This document shows positions 1 through 11,690 of a stretch of 64,000 nucleotides of DNA, piece after piece. Source of the stretch: Lunularia cruciata (Eukaryota > Streptophyta > Marchantiopsida > Lunulariales > Lunulariaceae). Each line of letters opens with the position of its first letter. Position 1 is the first letter of the stretch. Both the position numbers and the translations under genes were made by a program. The notes beneath the pieces were generated by a model, which saw nothing but the letters and a program-made list of their open reading frames with translations, had not been told where the DNA came from and searched no databases. The stretch is from positions 32,652,552-32,716,551 of the forward strand of contig OX419756.1 in NCBI GenBank assembly GCA_948567375.1, in the 5' to 3' direction.

Positions 1-1007
1 GATATCATGTAGCGGAGGTCATACGATGGTGAATCCATCAGGGGAGATAAGTCTTAACCTTAGAGAAACGGAGAGACCGAACGGAGATACGAAATACTAG
101 CAGGTCGGAGCAGCTTTCTGTCATCGTCGTGATGGGTGGGAGTAATTAACCTGGTCGTACTTGGATATTCTTCCAAGCGTTTGTGCTGCGCTTACTACTG
201 GGGTTGGCACTACCGCTTTTGATTGCAACACCCTGGCAAAATCCTCAAAATCCTCTTGTGCCGAAACAGAGTGACCTCACCTAATTTTCCGCATGTATGT
301 ACCTGGCCTAAGTTTCTGCATGTATGTACCTGAACGATGACATCCACCGCTAAAATTATCATCAGACATGTGTGTCCAGAGTATGATACTTGTGCTTGCA
401 AGATGGGACTGCAGCAAAGGATTAAGTTATGACTCGATGCTAGTCTAACAATAACATGTCCAGGGAATATGCTCTTAGTAGATATTATACTCATGGTGAG
501 ATACGCATCTTCACTAAGAAGAATCGAACGATTTTGAGTGGACATTTTCCAATTCAACGAAATTGTGCTGCAAACTCAATCCCTAGTGTTAGCAGAATCC
601 AGCAATACTACGATTGGAGACAGAGAAACACTGAAGTGTTCTTCCTTTAGATTATTGATATTAATTTGAGAACACGGTAGTGTCCTTCCTTCCAATGCTT
701 ATTAGATTAGAACAAAGCTCAGCAAGGTAAGTCTCCAGAATTCCTTCTGTTCTCAAAATCTTCGAGTTTTGCTAGTGCCTCCGACTGTTCGGCATATCCC
801 AGATATTGGCATCACCTTTATTCTTCTTAGTGACCAAGATGCCACATGTAGATTACCATGTGCAGATTCACCAATTGTTTCAAGTCACGTCCAATCATGC
901 TTGTCGTCTTTCTCCACATCGATCGGGTGAGTGTATTTATCCGTCGATGCGCTTGAATATCAGTTTTGAAGTCCTCCATCCTCACCTGGGTGTCTCATCC
1001 TTGGTCG

Positions 1008-1082
1008 ATTCCCGGTGCCCAAGATAGGGAATAGCACTCGGTCGATTACCGAGGGCTATTTACTATCTTGGCCACCGGGAAT
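1008..1082. other. 75-nt near-perfect stem-loop
   Basis: The two arms (about 1008-1042 and 1048-1082) pair along about 35 positions with only three mismatches and one G-T pair, around a 5-nt loop. The outer arm reads ATTCCCGGTG and is answered by CACCGGGAAT; the inner arm CTCGGT is answered by ACCGAG. The size and near-perfect stem resemble a plant miRNA-type precursor or a foldback element. I see no second copy in the window. Confidence 0.75.
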
Positions 1083-1411
1083 GCGAACTTTTAGAAGTCA
1101 AGATCAAGATTATCAAATTGCTCAATTTATTCAGTGCAAAATTTTCTCTCGTGCCCAAGAAGATCGCAGTGAGATGCATGAAAGGGGGCGAGATCAGGAC
1201 GTTTGTCATCTATCGGGTGAGATGGAATTCACCAGATATGTGACCAGAATCCCATAATGTGACGCGCAATTTAACAGCGCGCATCTTCTGATTTCAAAAG
1301 AGAATGTTGAAAGCAGCAGGCATTGCTTCCACTCTAAGAAGTTCTAATTCACATATATCACAACCGTCACGTTGAAAGTCGAGTGTCGGCGCCGGCGGTA
1401 TGCCAAGTCCA

Positions 1412-1440
1412 TCTCTTGGAAGAATTTGTCTTCCAAGAGA
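1412..1440. other. perfect 12-bp stem-loop
   Basis: TCTCTTGGAAGA is followed by a 5-nt loop and its exact reverse complement TCTTCCAAGAGA. No T-run or gene end is next to it, so I assign no function. Confidence 0.7.
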
Positions 1441-2360
1441 TACTCGCTGACTCATGCCGTTTGAAACATCCGGTGATAGTTCAACTCCAAGCACTCCCAC
1501 CCATGCGAGATGTTTCCCAATCTTCTCTAGTCTCTCGGCTAAGGTTTTACATTCGAAGAATTCTTTGGCTTTTGCGCTGATTACCAGTTGGATCAATGCC
1601 CCGAACGAGGTTTATAGAACATCAAGCGACGTCTGTAGGCTCTGAAGGATGGGATTATCTGCAATATCGAGAGTACAGTCAACTACCTAACCATGATATG
1701 GCTTGATTGAAACTACTCCGAATCTCATGGTTCTCGCACAAGTGGGCCAAATGGTGGGCCGCCGTTTTATTAGATCCAGTCGGTAGGGATTGAGATCCAT
1801 CGGATTGCAATAGACATCAGATGCATCAGTACACATGATCGAAGGCTTTAGAGGAAGAACATTCAAACTTGAGCGCCGCGGGATCAGTCAAGCTCTGCGG
1901 ACGAAGTCTTCGACGAACCAGAAGAAGAATCGGAAGTCTCGTTGCAGAACTCTATGATCAGTCTGAGGGACGAGTGGAGGGCATGGATGCCACAAAGTGG
2001 AGATCGAAGCCCCCCCCCCCTTCCCAACATGCATATCATGCATATCAGTTGCATGCAGCTGATTTGCCCAGCAACTTGGTTCTCAAGGTTAAGTTTAAGT
2101 TTAAATGTATTTCTTAGACAAGGGAAGAAAGGCGACCGAGTAGGAAAAACGAAAGATGGGAAGACCCATCAAGCCCGTACAAGGGAAAGAGAAAAAGGGA
2201 ACATGGTACTAAACCCCAATAGAGTCTATATGAAAAATCTTCCTTACCCCACCTAAGATATCAAGCTATGCATATTGTACTGTCTACACACAAATGGAGC
2301 ATCCGAAAAAACATTATCTAATGTGATTGCTCTCTTATGGATTGCACCAGCCATTTCACT

Positions 2361-2666
2361 CTATAGAGCAATGGACACATACTGTCTAAAGTATGCTACA
2401 AAGTATGAAAGTGAGAGTGGTACCCCTTGATGCCTGACATGATAAGTTCTCGCCCACTCTCGGACAAATATGTCAAATGTCGTGTCCATCGCTCCATATA
2501 ACTCCAAGGCTAGAGGAACAAAGAGGTAACCTCGTTGCATGCCCCTATACTTGGAGACTTTGCGACCTGTTGCTGCACTCGCCGGCCATCCAAGGGGATG
2601 GGTAATCACTCCCTCCAAAACTGTATCATGCATAGGATTAGTAACCACGACATCCGCTACTATCAC
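2361..2666 (-). pseudogene. LINE C-terminal restriction-like endonuclease-type segment
   Basis: The frame reads DVVVTNP ... GRKVSKYRG ... YLFVPLALELYGAM. The order of an Asp block, a Lys block and a F-V-P-x-A-x-E block fits the PD-(D/E)XK-like endonuclease at the C-terminus of R2-type LINEs. The match is by motif order only. The frame is separate from the RT frame and ends at 2361. Confidence 0.5.
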
Positions 2667-3157
2667 CTGATCATCTCAAACCAAGTATAAGTCTGCCCTG
2701 ACACATGTCGTCTACAAAGCATACGAACGCTCCATCCAAACCAAGCATCCACTCTCTCGTGCCATAGCAAACACTATGTCTCTAATGGCATCATGGGTAG
2801 CTACCTCTGTCCTCCAAAAGGACACTGTGTCATGTGGACCGCGGCTGCATCTAGTGTAGAACCACACTCACAAGTGAGTAATGAAGATGCATATGGGTGG
2901 ACCAAACCTAGGCGAAACCTCATCGTTGTAGAAAAAGTAGCTGGTGCGAGTCAAAAAGCCCTAATGCACAGTCGAGCTAGGATCCAAGAGCCTGCACCCT
3001 TGCCAAAGCAAGAGCGAAGATGTGCTCTAGTAGCCTGAGGAATGGACGAGTCGACTAAGAAAGAATGAAGCGTATGCTCACACTGTCGCTCCATCAAGGA
3101 AGACTGTAAACCTCTAGTCCAATTTGACGATAGTGAAACAAAAGGTGGAAAATACTC

Positions 3158-4457
3158 TCATGCTCGTGGGGATAAACTATCTCTCGTCTGCCACAATAAC
3201 ACCGGGAGAGAAAAGGATCCTCCCTCCACCTTTGTCACATAAGTTTCCAAAACTGGCCTATCAACAACCACAAAATGAGAGGAAAGTAGGGGTGCCGAGA
3301 GAGTCCAACTACCCAAAAATGCTATAAGTGTCATCTCCTCCATAGAAAGCAAGCCAACCACACCACATGAGATCGGTAGAGCCGTCTGTCTAAGTGCCAA
3401 ATCCCCTATCACACACTCAAAAGTCTCTGGTCCAATAATATCACCAAAGACTTCCATAATCCTCCTATCAAGTGCTCTCAGATGTGATAGGAAGGACGGT
3501 GAGGGGGGAACTGTACAAATGAGGTAGGATGGTTGACGAGCAATACTGGAAGAGAGTATACCAAATGCCACCTGCGGATCTCCTAGTAATAGAAGGTCAT
3601 CCACATGGAGAACATCCTCTGCAAGGGCAGCGTCTAAGAAGCGTGTGACAAAATCTTCCGATCCTACTGGCACTCCAAGAACACGAAGTCCATCTGTGGA
3701 TGTGATACAAGCCTCTAGAAGCTCAAGGTAGGGAGAGATATCTAAAGGGGACCATGCCCTACATTTTGACACCTTGACTCTCAAGCCTACTAGATGTAGC
3801 TCGGTAGTCAAGTAGTCAAAGACATGCCTAATCTGATCTACATGGCCTACGATGTGTGTATCATCTGCCAAGGAGGGAAATACACAACCTGGCATGGCCA
3901 AAGTAGTAGATACGAGAGCTCTAAAGTGAGCCATGGCAAATAAAGACCCCCCCTAAAGGATCTCCCTAACATGTATCGATAGCTGATTCCAAGACGGTGA
4001 CTCTCTCTTGTGAACCACCATGCTGATAGTAAAGGGAAGCCGGAGAGCCATAAAAAGACCAAACAAAAGGAATGAGACTTGCCAAGGATCCACCAGCCTC
4101 CCTAAGCTCTCTACAGATGGATGCACGTGAGACACTATTAAAAGAATTCTCAACATCCACCTGTAGGACGACCCACTCCGGATGGATATCTAGGAGTACT
4201 CTAATGCTTAGAGATATAACCTCACATCCTCCCGATGTAGCTACTCCAAATTGATGTGGACTAAGGTGTTGTCGAAAGTGAGAATGATGCTGAAGAATAA
4301 TGGTACAACTAACAAAATGCAAAAAGATCTCTCCAATAGCAATTGGTCTAATGTCTCCCGTGTCCTTCTCCATCGCGAGAAGTCGACTAGCACCTAAGAC
4401 CCAACTAACAGACATAAGAATGTCTCCTCTTGCTACTGCTATAGCCATCTGAAACAA
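3158..4457 (-). pseudogene. non-LTR reverse transcriptase, broken
   Basis: Two minus-strand frames (3966-4457 and 3158-3934) together carry the RT palm. The first has RPIAIGEI, then HQFGVATSGG, then motif A as LQVDVENSFNSVSR. The second has motif C as FPSLADDTHIVG, with the two catalytic Asp retained. Motif B (QGDPLGG-like) falls on the join and holds a TAG stop and a 1-nt G-run expansion. After motif C, ALPISCGVVGLLSMEE matches the region past the thumb in this LINE group. The catalytic residues survive, so inactivation came from the stops. Confidence 0.8.
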
Positions 4458-4483
4458 CTCGATAAAACCACTAGAATGATCAT

Positions 4484-4753
4484 CTACCTGGAAGCAATCT
4501 TAAGGTGCTCATAAACCATCCCCGATAAGCCTCTTGAGGAAAGGCGATGGGCAGTGCACAATGTTTGTGCAAATAGCAACCTATCAAGACATAAAGGTTG
4601 CTCAAGCTGATAATCTAAGACCTCTAGTGGTAGTCCCTCTACTACTACAGGATGTAGTGAGCGCAAGGAAGAGATGGTCTCATCAGTAGGATTTGCTATA
4701 GACAAAGGGTGTAGCGCTCGTACTGCTCTACTAAACTCTCCCACTTGACCCAA
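4484..4753 (-). pseudogene. LINE linker before reverse transcriptase
   Basis: An 89-codon minus-strand frame ends in SSRGLSGMVYEHLKIASR, which resembles the segment just before the RT core in non-LTR elements (a D/S-G-x-x-x-EHLK type motif). It lies between the finger and the RT palm and is separated from both by frame breaks. Confidence 0.55.
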
Positions 4754-4936
4754 TGTCCTACATCATCATAATTGAGTAAAATGTGTGGTATCCTGTGGCG
4801 ATGCCTGTCTCCTAAATCGTGTAACCCTAATAGACTCCTCTTGAAGTGCTACCCAATCCCCCGCTCGGAATCGATGAAATCTAACAGTCACCTCTCTATG
4901 CCCCGCACGTCCCTCTCTAGCATAACAAAAACACCA

Positions 4937-5446
4937 TCAAGGGAGTAAGAGGAATAAGAACCATGCCAACTCGTCCAAGGGATCACGTGCCAAATGGTCT
5001 AGTGGTAGGCAAAAAGCATGTCTAACCTCATCATGGAGTGTGCGGGGTAGCCTATAGAATAAACATGGACATGGAAAACTAGTCTCAAATAACTCCAAAA
5101 TGCAACTCGTTTGAGAAGCTAACCACTCCCACGACTCGATCAGTATCCCTGGAACGATCAACGAAGGTATAGAAGAAGTGTGCGTACTCCCGAGTGTCAC
5201 TTTTGTTGATGTGATCGCTCGTCTCACGTGAGCATCCCAAGTGGTCCAATCATAATCCTTGTGCATCTTTCCAACATGGGTCTTTACCCCTTGCGAGGTA
5301 AAGCATTGATGACACACCGAACATGGTATATCACGACCCGCTCTAGACGATCCCACATGAGAAAGTGTAGCCATGGCTAGCACAAGAATAATGATAGTAA
5401 CACATACTACTCCTCTCCATATCTCCCCATATCTACAAAACCACAA
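4937..5446 (-). pseudogene. LINE N-terminal C2H2 zinc-finger segment
   Basis: The frame contains CSVCHQCF...H....H with spacing C-X2-C-X11-H-X4-H, a C2H2 finger of the type that binds target DNA in R2-like LINEs. The rest is Leu/Pro/Ser-rich and carries no domain I recognise. It lies directly upstream of the RT frames on the same strand, which is the main reason for assigning it to the same element. Confidence 0.6.
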
Positions 5447-7744
5447 CCCCTCACATCACAACTCATATAACAAAACAATCTCTCTAAACCTTAAAATCTA
5501 TAAAATCTCATAACTTTCAATTTTCATCTCTAAAATTTTTAAACTAAATTCCCATGAAACTTAATCATGAAAACCAAGAGATTGAAAATGAAAATCATCG
5601 ACCTATCACTCTCAATGTATAATGATCACTCTAAATACTAAAAAATCCAAATATTCTCATAACTTTCTACTCTATTCTCCATAGTCTTCATTCTAGATGC
5701 CAATGGAACCGAAATTGAAAAACAAAGAGAATAGACTATTCACTTGAATGCTACATGCTAGAGAGCACTCGGAAATTACAGAAATGGTCTCACGGTCTCT
5801 CCCTCTCTTCTCCCAATCTCCACACTCTCCCGCCAATCTTAGACTAGTCTTTAACTTTCGATGGGTCCATCTGTTGTAGCATGTTGTAAGTTAAGGGTGT
5901 TTTAGGTCAATTAGGATGGTGAGGAGCACCACAAATGCACTATAGAAATGGAGATTAAAATGGAAGTTTCTGGAAAAATTAGCAGATTCTCCAGATATAA
6001 TTTTTTGCTTTGGACACGTGAGGCGAAGTGGATAGTATTTAAATCGAAACTCAATTTACATTTATGTCATTACTCACCGGACAATGTAAGAAAAGCAGGA
6101 CTACTATACTATAATTATTTCTACGTATAAGATCTTAATATAAGCTCCTTTAACTGTCCCTCTTTTAATGTAGATCAGTATCTCTAATGTATCCTGATGT
6201 AAGCTTCCATAAAGCATGGAATGGATGTTTAGATCTAAACCTGCATCATTAAAAGGATTGTGTGGTTAGCACCGTTTTACCTCTTGACTCTGCTCAATGC
6301 AGGGTTCGTATTGATGGTTATTTTGAATGAGGTCTGAGCCATCCACAGCCTAACTTGAACCTATAGAGGATTCTCAAGATCAATATCATGTAGGTATGCT
6401 TATAAGTTAATAAAATTACATATACAAAGTCAGTTGAGATTTGATTCACTTGAAGGTAGAGAGTTTTAGGTTCAAATCTAGGAAGAGAAAAACAGAAGAA
6501 CTGTATCCAGGAGAGACTGTAAACATTGACACCAACTTATCGTCAAATGCTCTTAAATTGTAGAGGAGAAAAAATAAGGACTTTCTAGTGAGAAGATAAT
6601 TTTAAGGAAAATTAAGAGACGTTGGAAGATAAATTTTGGTCAATGGCAAATGTGATTATTAATTCTACCTTTTTCAGTTAGTTTGTTTCTAAAAAAGAGA
6701 AATAAAAGGAACTTTTTTGGGTGGATGATATGACGATCATTTGCTGCGTTTGGTAACTATTAACAAATTTCTTTTCTTTTCCTTCACCTCTTTGTATTCA
6801 TTACATTTCTTCCCTTGCATTCACCTTAACGTTTTACCACGGGGATTTTGGATAATTTGTAACTAGATAGCTTTATCGGATTTGAATTTCTACTCAAAGT
6901 TCTCATTATCCCATGAAACTTGAGAAAAGAGGGGATGTCTAATTTGATAAGTTTTTCTGCAAGAAACTTGATCTGAAGCTTAAAACGTATACAGTGGGCA
7001 AAGCTAAGGAACTTTTATTGGTAAAATCTGGTTGTCTGCCCAAGATCTCACATTTTTCAAATAGTATAATTGTCACGTTCATGAACGAGAACTCTCTGAC
7101 TAATGTCTCTGGGAAACGTAGTGACAGACCCACCAGAATCCTGCCAGGTGAGGTACTCCAGCAACCCATCAGGCCCCTTTTGCTTCGACGGAGGAGTTTA
7201 CCTTGGCAAGGTGATGAAAAGGTACCAAACAATGAACCGAGAAAGCTAAGCCACCCTGCATCAGGTAAGTTTCCGTGATGGATGAGTTAGTAGTATTTGG
7301 CTCCTGTAGTGATCACTGTCAATTTGGCAAGGAAACTTTACGCTTAGCTCGACTGTTCTCAAATGTGTGTTGATATTGTTGGAACTTCTGGACAGTACAT
7401 CCTGGCGTTTTGTACATGTGTGTGGTGATGCACGAAAAGTTTCCTTTACAGCCCAAGTACAGGAGACTTGGAACATTGCTGCATTGTATTGTTTCATATC
7501 CGTATGCTAGCACTTATTGCTTTGAATATCTCAGATGTCTCGTTAGATGTGCTCTCATCTTAAATCTGATAGTTACCTCCATATGGTTTCTTTGGGAATC
7601 GGGTTCTTCTTTTGAAGATTACTTCTGTCAGGTATATTGGATAGACATTCTGGAATGAACCTCTAGCTTTTACTCGGCTAAAGGCACTCATCAATGTCTA
7701 GATGACCGCTTAGTAAACTAAATTTGATTTTGACCTCGTCTGAT
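5447..7744. other. AT-rich intergenic stretch
   Basis: No coding frame is recognisable. Near 6430-6490 there is a tRNA-like promoter pattern (TCAGTTGAGA followed by GGTTCAAATC at 6469-6478), which could be a SINE relic; I cannot fold a full tRNA. A strong splice-donor-like CAG/GTAAGT lies at about 7264 on the plus strand without a recognisable exon before it. Confidence 0.4.
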
Positions 7745-7806
7745 ATATATGTAGGTATAGGAGAACATAGGCCGTTTTGGGATCGGGTTATCCGGCGCTC
7801 ATGAAG

Positions 7807-7856
<50 letters not shown>

Positions 7857-8125
7857 GAGGGCAGAAGCCGGGTTATCCAGAACTCTGATATATATATATA
7901 TATAGGTAGACAGAGGCCGTTTTGGAATTGGGTTATCCGGCACTCATGAAATCTGATATATATATATAGAGGCAGACAGAGGCCGTTTTAGAATCGAGTT
8001 ATCCGGAACTCATGAAGTGCAAAAACTCATGAATAACAAATGATAGATAAACAATATGAGATAACCCGGAACTCATGAAGTGCAAAAACTCATGAATAGC
8101 AAATGATAGATAAACAATATGAGTG
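7745..8125. repeat. compound tandem repeat with AT microsatellite
   Basis: A unit containing GGCCGTTTTGGGATCGGG, TTATCCGG and CTCATGAA is repeated about four times, separated by AT-dinucleotide tracts. The longest tract is pure AT at 7811-7853. At the right end a roughly 64-bp unit (AACTCATGAAGTGCAAAAAC and following) occurs twice in tandem. A further diverged copy lies near 10150-10240. Confidence 0.85.
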
Positions 8126-10130
8126 CACATGAAATGCAACATAAGTGCAAATGATTAATAAACAATATGTACATGATATGCAATCGCTAAGAGTATTAAA
8201 TCCTGAGTGTAAAATGCACGGAAGGTAAGTTACATGCAATGCTAGAGTAGTATCAAATCCCTAAGTTAGAATGCATCGAAGGTAACCTGCAGCAACAGCA
8301 TCGAAACAAACATAGTGAAACACTGGCATATATAAAGAAGAAACATGAATGTCCCGTGGAAACCATTAGATAGCAACACATATATTTGAGATGCAGCCTT
8401 CAAAGCTGCGGCCTCCCACAATAAATATATTAGGAAGAAACGGCCAGCTGAAAAGGATGGAGATAATCTGGTGGCAAGAGACAAATAATAGTCTGTAAAT
8501 ATCGCGGGTCAAGGAAGAGTTGAGTCAGGAAACGAAAATGGGGAAAGGTGTATCAGACAGAGCACTGGAAGTAGAAATCACTCTGAGAACGAGGGAAGAT
8601 GAGCAAAGCATCCAAGGACTGGATATCGATATCTAAACAAATGCTATGGATGCCTGAGTCCAGAGAAGCCAAACAGCTGAGAGAAGCAGAAACCGGCCAT
8701 AGTACTTCTCCATGAAAACACATGCGACTTCATCAGTGTCTCATGCCGTGCCGAAGTAGCTGAGCTAGAGTCAGTACCCCTCATACTGAGTTTCTGCTCG
8801 AAAACTCATGAGTGCCAAGGCAAACTCGGTTGCTCCCCTACAGTGCCGCTCATAAGTAATGAGATACAAGAAGCAACAGCGAAATAATCTCCTTGCGAGA
8901 AAACCCAGAGCTGCATGGGGAAGGGACCAGTGAAATAAACCTCCTCACAAGAAAACTCACCGCTGCACGGAAAGGAAAGGAATGAGCTGGGAGCAAAAAA
9001 CATCAATGCTGCACAAGAAAGGCAGCGGGAGAAACCCCAGCGAACCCAAACCACCGACCCCACGCGAGAGAAACCCTGGCGATCAGAGAAACAAGATACT
9101 AGAAAGATGGAAATTAGGGGATCTTGCCATTGGGCAAACCATGGAGGCAAATGCAACCTCGTGTTAAGTGAAGAACCAGGTGGGCAATGTGTCCATAAGA
9201 AGTGGCCATGTGTCCACAAGCCTAAGCCTTTGATGAAAATCCACATGATATAAAAATCTCAAATAGTGGTATTCGATATATAAAATACAACTTCAGGAGG
9301 CAAGATGGTATACAATTCTAAAAGAAAAACTACTGGTGGGCTCGAAAATGAACTCCCCGCCTGGCAGAAAGAAAAGATGGCCTGGCAGAAAGAAAAGATG
9401 TTCTCGAATCTCTATATATACTAGCCAAATGTTTGGCGTCTCCAGTGTCCATGTCTCCAGTGTCCATAGCGCTGGGTGTGACATAATTTATATATCTGGG
9501 TGACACACTTTATATATCATGTCCTCTTATGCTTTGCTCTAGTTACACTGTTACATTTCGATCCGTTTCTGCAGCCACATCCTTCCAGAATTCTTGTAGG
9601 GTTCCACTCCTCCATTCCCCTACTATTTCACTCCCTAGTCCTTTCCCCTCTGATCTCTGACTGCTTCCTGCCTCGACCTCTAGTGTTTCCTGTGTTCCTC
9701 CCCAACTCCATCTCACATTCTCCATCTTCATCCACACACTGCATCCTGGTGGGTTCTTACAGCAAGTTTCCTATTCATCTCGCTTTATCCACGCACTGCA
9801 TCCTGGCGGGCTCTTACAGCACACAGCACATTTCCTATGCCTCTCGCTATCTTTTGCATTGCTGCTCTCGATCACATTTTTTACTGGCAAACTCTTACAT
9901 CATGCTTTCTATCCCACGCTCAAGTTGGCATTGCTGCTCTCGATTTCACATTCTTTACTGTCCATTGGCAGTTCGGTATTCTCAATTTCTTGCACTTATG
10001 CCTTTGCTACAAGTTACTTTCTATACATTTTACATTCACACTTTAATACTACTCTAGCATTGTGATTCAAGTACATGTTTCTCGGATATGTGCATCTCAT
10101 GAGTTATGGATAACCCCCCTTCCATAGACC
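8126..10130. other. gene-free stretch with small tandem duplications
   Basis: No frame resembles a known protein. Local duplications are visible: a 21-bp unit (CCTGGCAGAAAGAAAAGATG) twice at 9360-9400, a 15-bp unit (GTCTCCAGTGTCCAT) twice at 9438-9467, and a roughly 56-bp Ser/Leu-coding-like unit around 9731 and 9787. The 9330-9420 segment has a diverged copy near 10330-10410. Confidence 0.5.
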
Positions 10131-10440
10131 ATAGATAGTATTTAGGTATACCATAACATAAGTCGTTCTGGGAACAGGTTATCCAAAACTCATGAAATGC
10201 AAATGATCATAGATAGTATATAGAGGTATATCTATATGAAAAAAGAAATCAAATATATACAATAGTATATATATATGAAAAAAGAAATCAAATAAAACTC
10301 CTGATCAAATGTATGGTATCCAGGCCTGCAGTAAAAAGTACTAGTGGGCTAGAACTTGAGCTACCTGCCTGGCAGAAAGAACCGATGTTCTTAAATCTCT
10401 ATAGATTCTAATCCCATGATAACCATGGATATCTTATTCC
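10131..10440. repeat. dispersed copies of local repeats
   Basis: 10150-10240 repeats the GTTCTGGGAACAGGTTATCC plus CTCATGAAATGCAAATGAT pattern of the 7.75-8.1 kb array. 10330-10410 repeats the TAGTGGGCTAGAACTTGAGC plus CTGCCTGGCAGAAAGAA block found at 9335-9420. Both are diverged. They suggest that 7.7-10.4 kb was built by local duplication. Confidence 0.6.
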
Positions 10441-10471
10441 ATCCATAAGACCAAGTGAATTTTTTTTTGGA

Positions 10472-11690
10472 TCATGTGAAAGAGTATTTTTCGGAGATAA
10501 AGCTATTTATAAATTTCCTCCAAACTAAATGGTATGACTTTTTGGAATTCCAGCTCCATCTATATCTAACACACCCCAATTTTATAATCCCTAGTTTACA
10601 TTTAGAGGAAATGTCTGAAAGAACATGAGAGAGCGAGATTGTCTTGAAGTGAGCAAAGTGAGGCAGCTCTTTCTTATCATAGATAGAGACAAAAATATTG
10701 AAGTCATCCTGAGTAATACGACAGTCGAGATAATCACATTGAATGCCTAGCTCACACGAGAGTCTGGGATAGATCCCACCACCTCTAGCAGCATCATCCA
10801 TATGCATAAAATCCGTAAAATGATCAAGTCCTGAGCCAACCATCAGAAGATCATCAACATATCTTAGAACTTGGGACAGGTCGTACAACAGTGCGACGTC
10901 CTTGGCATCCAACAATCTGCGAATAAAATCAAGTTCATAGGTTAAGAGGTATAGATTAACCACGAAGACATCACAAGGTGTCCCCATAGGAATCCTGATC
11001 TGTTGACAGAAGAGCTTATTCTCGAAAGTGATGTAAAGGTTATAAAAAAGGAATAACATCCAACAGATGAGAGAGTCCTCATCAACTGCCATGAATTTGA
11101 GATGTTTTGCAGATTGAGAGTATTGTTTCAGTTTTTAAGCCATCTATATTTGAAGTAAAGTGTTACTGGTTGAGTAATGTACAGGTCTCAACCAGTAACA
11201 AGGTTTCCCTATTCAGAGTGAACCTATAATGGAAAATAGATCTGATGAGAATAGACAGTCTTGTTTTGAGATCATGGAGGTGGATCTTGGTATAAAGGGT
11301 GGTGAAATCAAAACTTTGGAAAAGAACTTTTTCCAAGGTGGCAGGAGTCTGTTGCAAACCAAAGTCTGTGGGAGAAGAGGATCTGCTCCTCCGCAATCGT
11401 TGCACCTACTCAAGCAAAACCGGAACGCCAGATGAGTCATCCAAGATCCAGCTTGAGTAGACCATCCGCCTCACTCGTAAGAATTCATGCCCCAAGAGGT
11501 CGTTTGCAGAAGGTAGCAATGCTTTGAAGAATGAGCTCAGCCAACGAGAAAGTTCAGACAAGGAAGTGGAGTAGCCTGCTGCAATGAACCTAGGAGCAAC
11601 GGGAGACTTATGGAATTTCCAAGCACAACAGAAGTAAGGGAGTTTCTCGGAATCCTTGGCAGCATGAAATCCCTGAGAGTGTTGAAACCC
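10472..11690 (-). pseudogene. Penelope-like-type reverse transcriptase, broken
   Basis: Minus-strand coding runs from about 11690 to 10472. In order it has an N-terminal block with CAWKFHKSPVAPRFIAAGY and LSRWLSSF, motif A as SFDFTTLYTKI, motif B as IPMGTPCDV, motif C as LRYVDDLLMVG, and a C-terminal IYDKKELPHFAHF block. The K-x-H-K-x-P...R-F-I block before motif A and the G-x-P-M-G-T motif B are typical of Penelope-like RTs rather than LINE or LTR RTs. One TAG near 11400 and a break near 11100-11160 disrupt the frame; the catalytic Asp residues remain. I see no GIY-YIG endonuclease downstream. Exact family is uncertain. Confidence 0.65.

Larger units (their letters stand above)
1..2360. other. 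gene-free stretch
   Basis: No open frame here resembles a protein I know; all frames are short and overlap on both strands. Visible features are two hairpins (1008-1082 and 1412-1440), a run of C near 2010-2020 and a splice-donor-like GTAAGT near 729. It may be intronic or intergenic. Confidence 0.5.
2361..5446 (-). mobile_element. decayed LINE with C2H2 finger, RT and endonuclease-like tail
   Basis: Minus-strand frames read in order as an N-terminal C2H2 finger, a linker, a non-LTR reverse transcriptase and a C-terminal conserved block. This is the order of LINEs that use a C-terminal restriction-like endonuclease (R2/NeSL-type) rather than an N-terminal apurinic endonuclease. Several stops and frameshifts break the frame, including an in-frame TAG at the RT QGDPL motif and an extra G in a G-run just after it, both near 3950. 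There are no LTRs. The AT-rich 5447-5870 may be its 5' leader. Subfamily is not assignable by eye. Confidence 0.75.

Noticed and set aside
6430-6490. tRNA-like A- and B-box pattern, possible tRNA gene.
   Set aside because: A cloverleaf cannot be formed; at best a SINE relic, mentioned only within the gap entry.
7000-7264. Plus-strand open frame ending in a strong CAG/GTAAGT donor, possible exon.
   Set aside because: No protein similarity is recognisable, the opposite strand is equally open, and no acceptor or partner exon could be found.
8806-9246. 146-codon minus-strand frame.
   Set aside because: Trp/Phe/Ser-rich composition without any domain, in a region of local duplications; no start context or homologue recognised.
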